DNA of 6,143 bases, from contig JAGPVK010000203.1 of NCBI GenBank assembly GCA_018067055.1, positions 1-6,143 on the forward strand. The letters run 5' to 3'. Source of the stretch: Sphingomonadales bacterium (GTDB lineage: Bacteria; Pseudomonadota; Alphaproteobacteria; Sphingomonadales; Sphingomonadaceae). The position numbers and the translations under genes were made by a program. The notes beneath the pieces are model-generated. The model made no database searches and was not told the DNA's origin. It saw nothing but the letters and a program-made list of their open reading frames with translations. Each line of letters starts with the position of its first letter. Position 1 is the first letter of the stretch. Of the stretch, positions 4,703-6,143 are shown in pieces.

Positions 4703-6143
4703 TTGGCTTTGGCAGACAAGAAGGCGCCGGTTCTGATCGGCGTTGGCGAAACAAGTGGCCGGAAACTGAAGCAATCGGAGGGGCTGGAATGGCCCTCGAC
4801 CGTCGATCTGGCATCGGCGGCGATCAAGCAGGCGCTGGCAGACAGCGGCGCGGCGGAGAAGCTGGCCGCGTCGATTGATTGCCTGCTCTCGATCCGCCTG
4901 TTTCACGATAGCGGCCTGCCGCATGACTTTGGTTCGCCGGAGAATCACCCGGAAGCAGTGGCCACGGCTTCCGGCCTGAATCCGGCAACCCTGCTCTATG
5001 GTGATGTCGGTGGCCAGAGCCCGCAGAAGCATCTCAACAAGCTCGCCTGTCAGGTTCATGCGGGCGAGTATAAGGCGGTGGTCCTCTCCAGCGCCGAGAA
5101 TATGGGCACGGTCAAGCGCGCGCGGCGGAGCGGTCACGAACTGGACTGGAGCCAGCCGGCGACCCGCGCAATGACCGATCTGCGCACCGATGAAGACAAG
5201 ATGCTCACCGCTTATGAATGGCGGCAAGGCATTATCAATATGCCAATGGCTTATGGTATTGTTGAAAATGCCCGGCGGGCGCGGCTTGGAATGGATCGCG
5301 GCAGCTATGCGCGCAGCATGGCCGAGCTGTGGGAAGCTTTTGCCGGCGTGTCACTGACTCGCGAGCATGCGCAATTTGCGCGGCAATGGACGGCGGCAGA
5401 ATTGCTGTCCGACGACCATGGCAATTACCGGCTCAACGATCCCTATCGCCGCTGGATGGTGGCGCAGGATGCGGTCGAACTGGGCGCGGCGGTAATCCTG
5501 ACCACCGCTGGCCATGCTGCCGAACTGGGTATCGCCGAAGACAGGATGATCTATCTGCACAGCGGTGCCGACGCGAGCGTGCCGTTGATGAGCCTGCAGG
5601 ATGACCTGTCGGTTTCGCCGGCGATGCAGGTCGCCTTTCCCAAGGCGCTGGAACTGGCGGAAGTGGAAGCGGCGGATCTCGGTCCGATTGATATTTACAG
5701 CTGTTTCCCGGTCGCGGTGTCGCTGGCGATGGACGCGCTCGGGTCGCCGGACCGGTCGCTGGCTTCCTATACGCTGACTGGCGGGCTGAGCTTTTTCGGT
5801 GGCCCCGGCAACAGCTACAGCGCCCACGGCATGGTCGCGCTGGTCGAGGCGCTGCGCAAGGATGGCAGCAAGCCGGGGATGATCTCTGCCAATGGCGGGG
5901 TGATCAACAAGGAATCGGTCGGCATCTACGCCGCGCAGCCGGTCGCCGGCGGCTGGTCGCCTGACCGGATCGCTGCGCCCGTCCGCATCCCCAAGCCGGA
6001 CCATGTCAAGGAAGAGCATTATTTCAACGGCAAGGCGGTGATCAAAAGCTATGCCATGCCTTATGGCAAGGCGAGCCGGGGTGCGGCGAGTGTCTGGCTG
6101 GAAGACGAGCAGGGCCTGCCCGCGATCGGGATATTGCCGGACG
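4703..6143 (+). CDS. Thiolase-like protein of the TLP1 / acetyl-CoA acetyltransferase-like type (3' end cut off)
   Basis: 480 residues are visible with no stop, so the last part lies beyond the window. Proteins of this type are about 500 residues, so perhaps 20-30 are missing. The fold reads as a thiolase: PVLIGVGET at 9-17, TVDLASAAIKQAL near 38-50, LLYGDVGGQSPQKHLNKLAC at 97-116, KAVVLSSAEN at 124-133, DIYSCFPVAVSLAMDALG at 330-347, TGGLSFFGGPGNSYSAHGM at 359-377 and SANGGVINKESVG at 395-407. From about residue 415 there is an extra C-terminal segment that fits the added domain of mycobacterial TLP1-type proteins. The canonical thiolase residues are replaced: CxS by GGQS (103-106), the HDCF/NEAF box by YSCF (332-335), GHP by GGP (366-368) and the final CxG by ANG (396-398). 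The class is often annotated acetyl-CoA acetyltransferase, but true thiolytic activity is doubtful. It is divergent from the CoA-transferase operon and probably co-regulated. Confidence 0.9.
   Translation, partial: MALADKKAPVLIGVGETSGRKLKQSEGLEWPSTVDLASAAIKQALADSGAAEKLAASIDCLLSIRLFHDSGLPHDFGSPENHPEAVATASGLNPATLLYGDVGGQSPQKHLNKLACQVHAGEYKAVVLSSAENMGTVKRARRSGHELDWSQPATRAMTDLRTDEDKMLTAYEWRQGIINMPMAYGIVENARRARLGMDRGSYARSMAELWEAFAGVSLTREHAQFARQWTAAELLSDDHGNYRLNDPYRRWMVAQDAVELGAAVILTTAGHAAELGIAEDRMIYLHSGADASVPLMSLQDDLSVSPAMQVAFPKALELAEVEAADLGPIDIYSCFPVAVSLAMDALGSPDRSLASYTLTGGLSFFGGPGNSYSAHGMVALVEALRKDGSKPGMISANGGVINKESVGIYAAQPVAGGWSPDRIAAPVRIPKPDHVKEEHYFNGKAVIKSYAMPYGKASRGAASVWLEDEQGLPAIGILPD

Noticed and set aside
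5351..6019. Minus-strand open frame of 222 codons, and another at 4697-5227, opposite the thiolase-like gene
   Set aside because: Both are antisense to a continuous 480-residue thiolase-like reading frame and have no recognisable motif.
1..6143. Search for CRISPR arrays, tRNA or rRNA genes, transposases, attachment sites or toxin-antitoxin or defence genes
   Set aside because: The window is nearly filled by six metabolic genes, and the two intergenic gaps of about 100 bases hold no repeat arrays or RNA-like structures that I could recognise.

Overview
The window comes from a moderately GC-rich chromosome, most likely an alphaproteobacterium. The gene set (CoA-transferase, paired acyl-CoA dehydrogenases, thiolase-like protein) and the codon style suggest Sphingomonadales, but this is inferred from general resemblance; there is no rRNA or other taxonomic marker. 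No tRNA, rRNA, CRISPR array, insertion sequence or phage gene was seen. The window looks like a stable metabolic locus, not a mobile or defence island.

Layout: five genes lie on the minus strand and one on the plus strand. Reading leftward from about 4610 there is a CaiB/BaiF family III CoA-transferase (4610-3399), an acyl-CoA dehydrogenase with the FAD-side motifs (3371-2259), a second acyl-CoA dehydrogenase with the catalytic-glutamate motifs (2246-1050) and a small DUF1330 protein (1038-724). Gaps between these four are 27, 12 and 11 bases. Two of the Shine-Dalgarno sequences overlap the preceding stop codon, so the four are very probably one operon with translational coupling. After a 101-base gap comes a YghU-like glutathione transferase on the same strand, cut off by the left edge (622 to 1). 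On the other side of a 92-base divergent promoter region (4611-4702), a thiolase-like protein of the TLP1 type starts at a TTG codon (4703) and runs off the right edge.

Inferred joint role: activation of an acid substrate by CoA transfer, alpha,beta-desaturation by a heteromeric acyl-CoA dehydrogenase, and a later acyl-CoA step involving the divergent thiolase-like protein. This fits catabolism of a bulky, branched or cyclic carboxylic acid (a steroid or terpenoid side chain, or similar). The sequence does not identify the substrate, and no hydratase, hydroxyacyl-CoA dehydrogenase or regulator lies in the window.

The two points most worth a second look are the way the two dehydrogenases divide the family's motifs between them, and the loss of the canonical catalytic residues in the thiolase-like protein. 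Neither amounts to a clearly new system.
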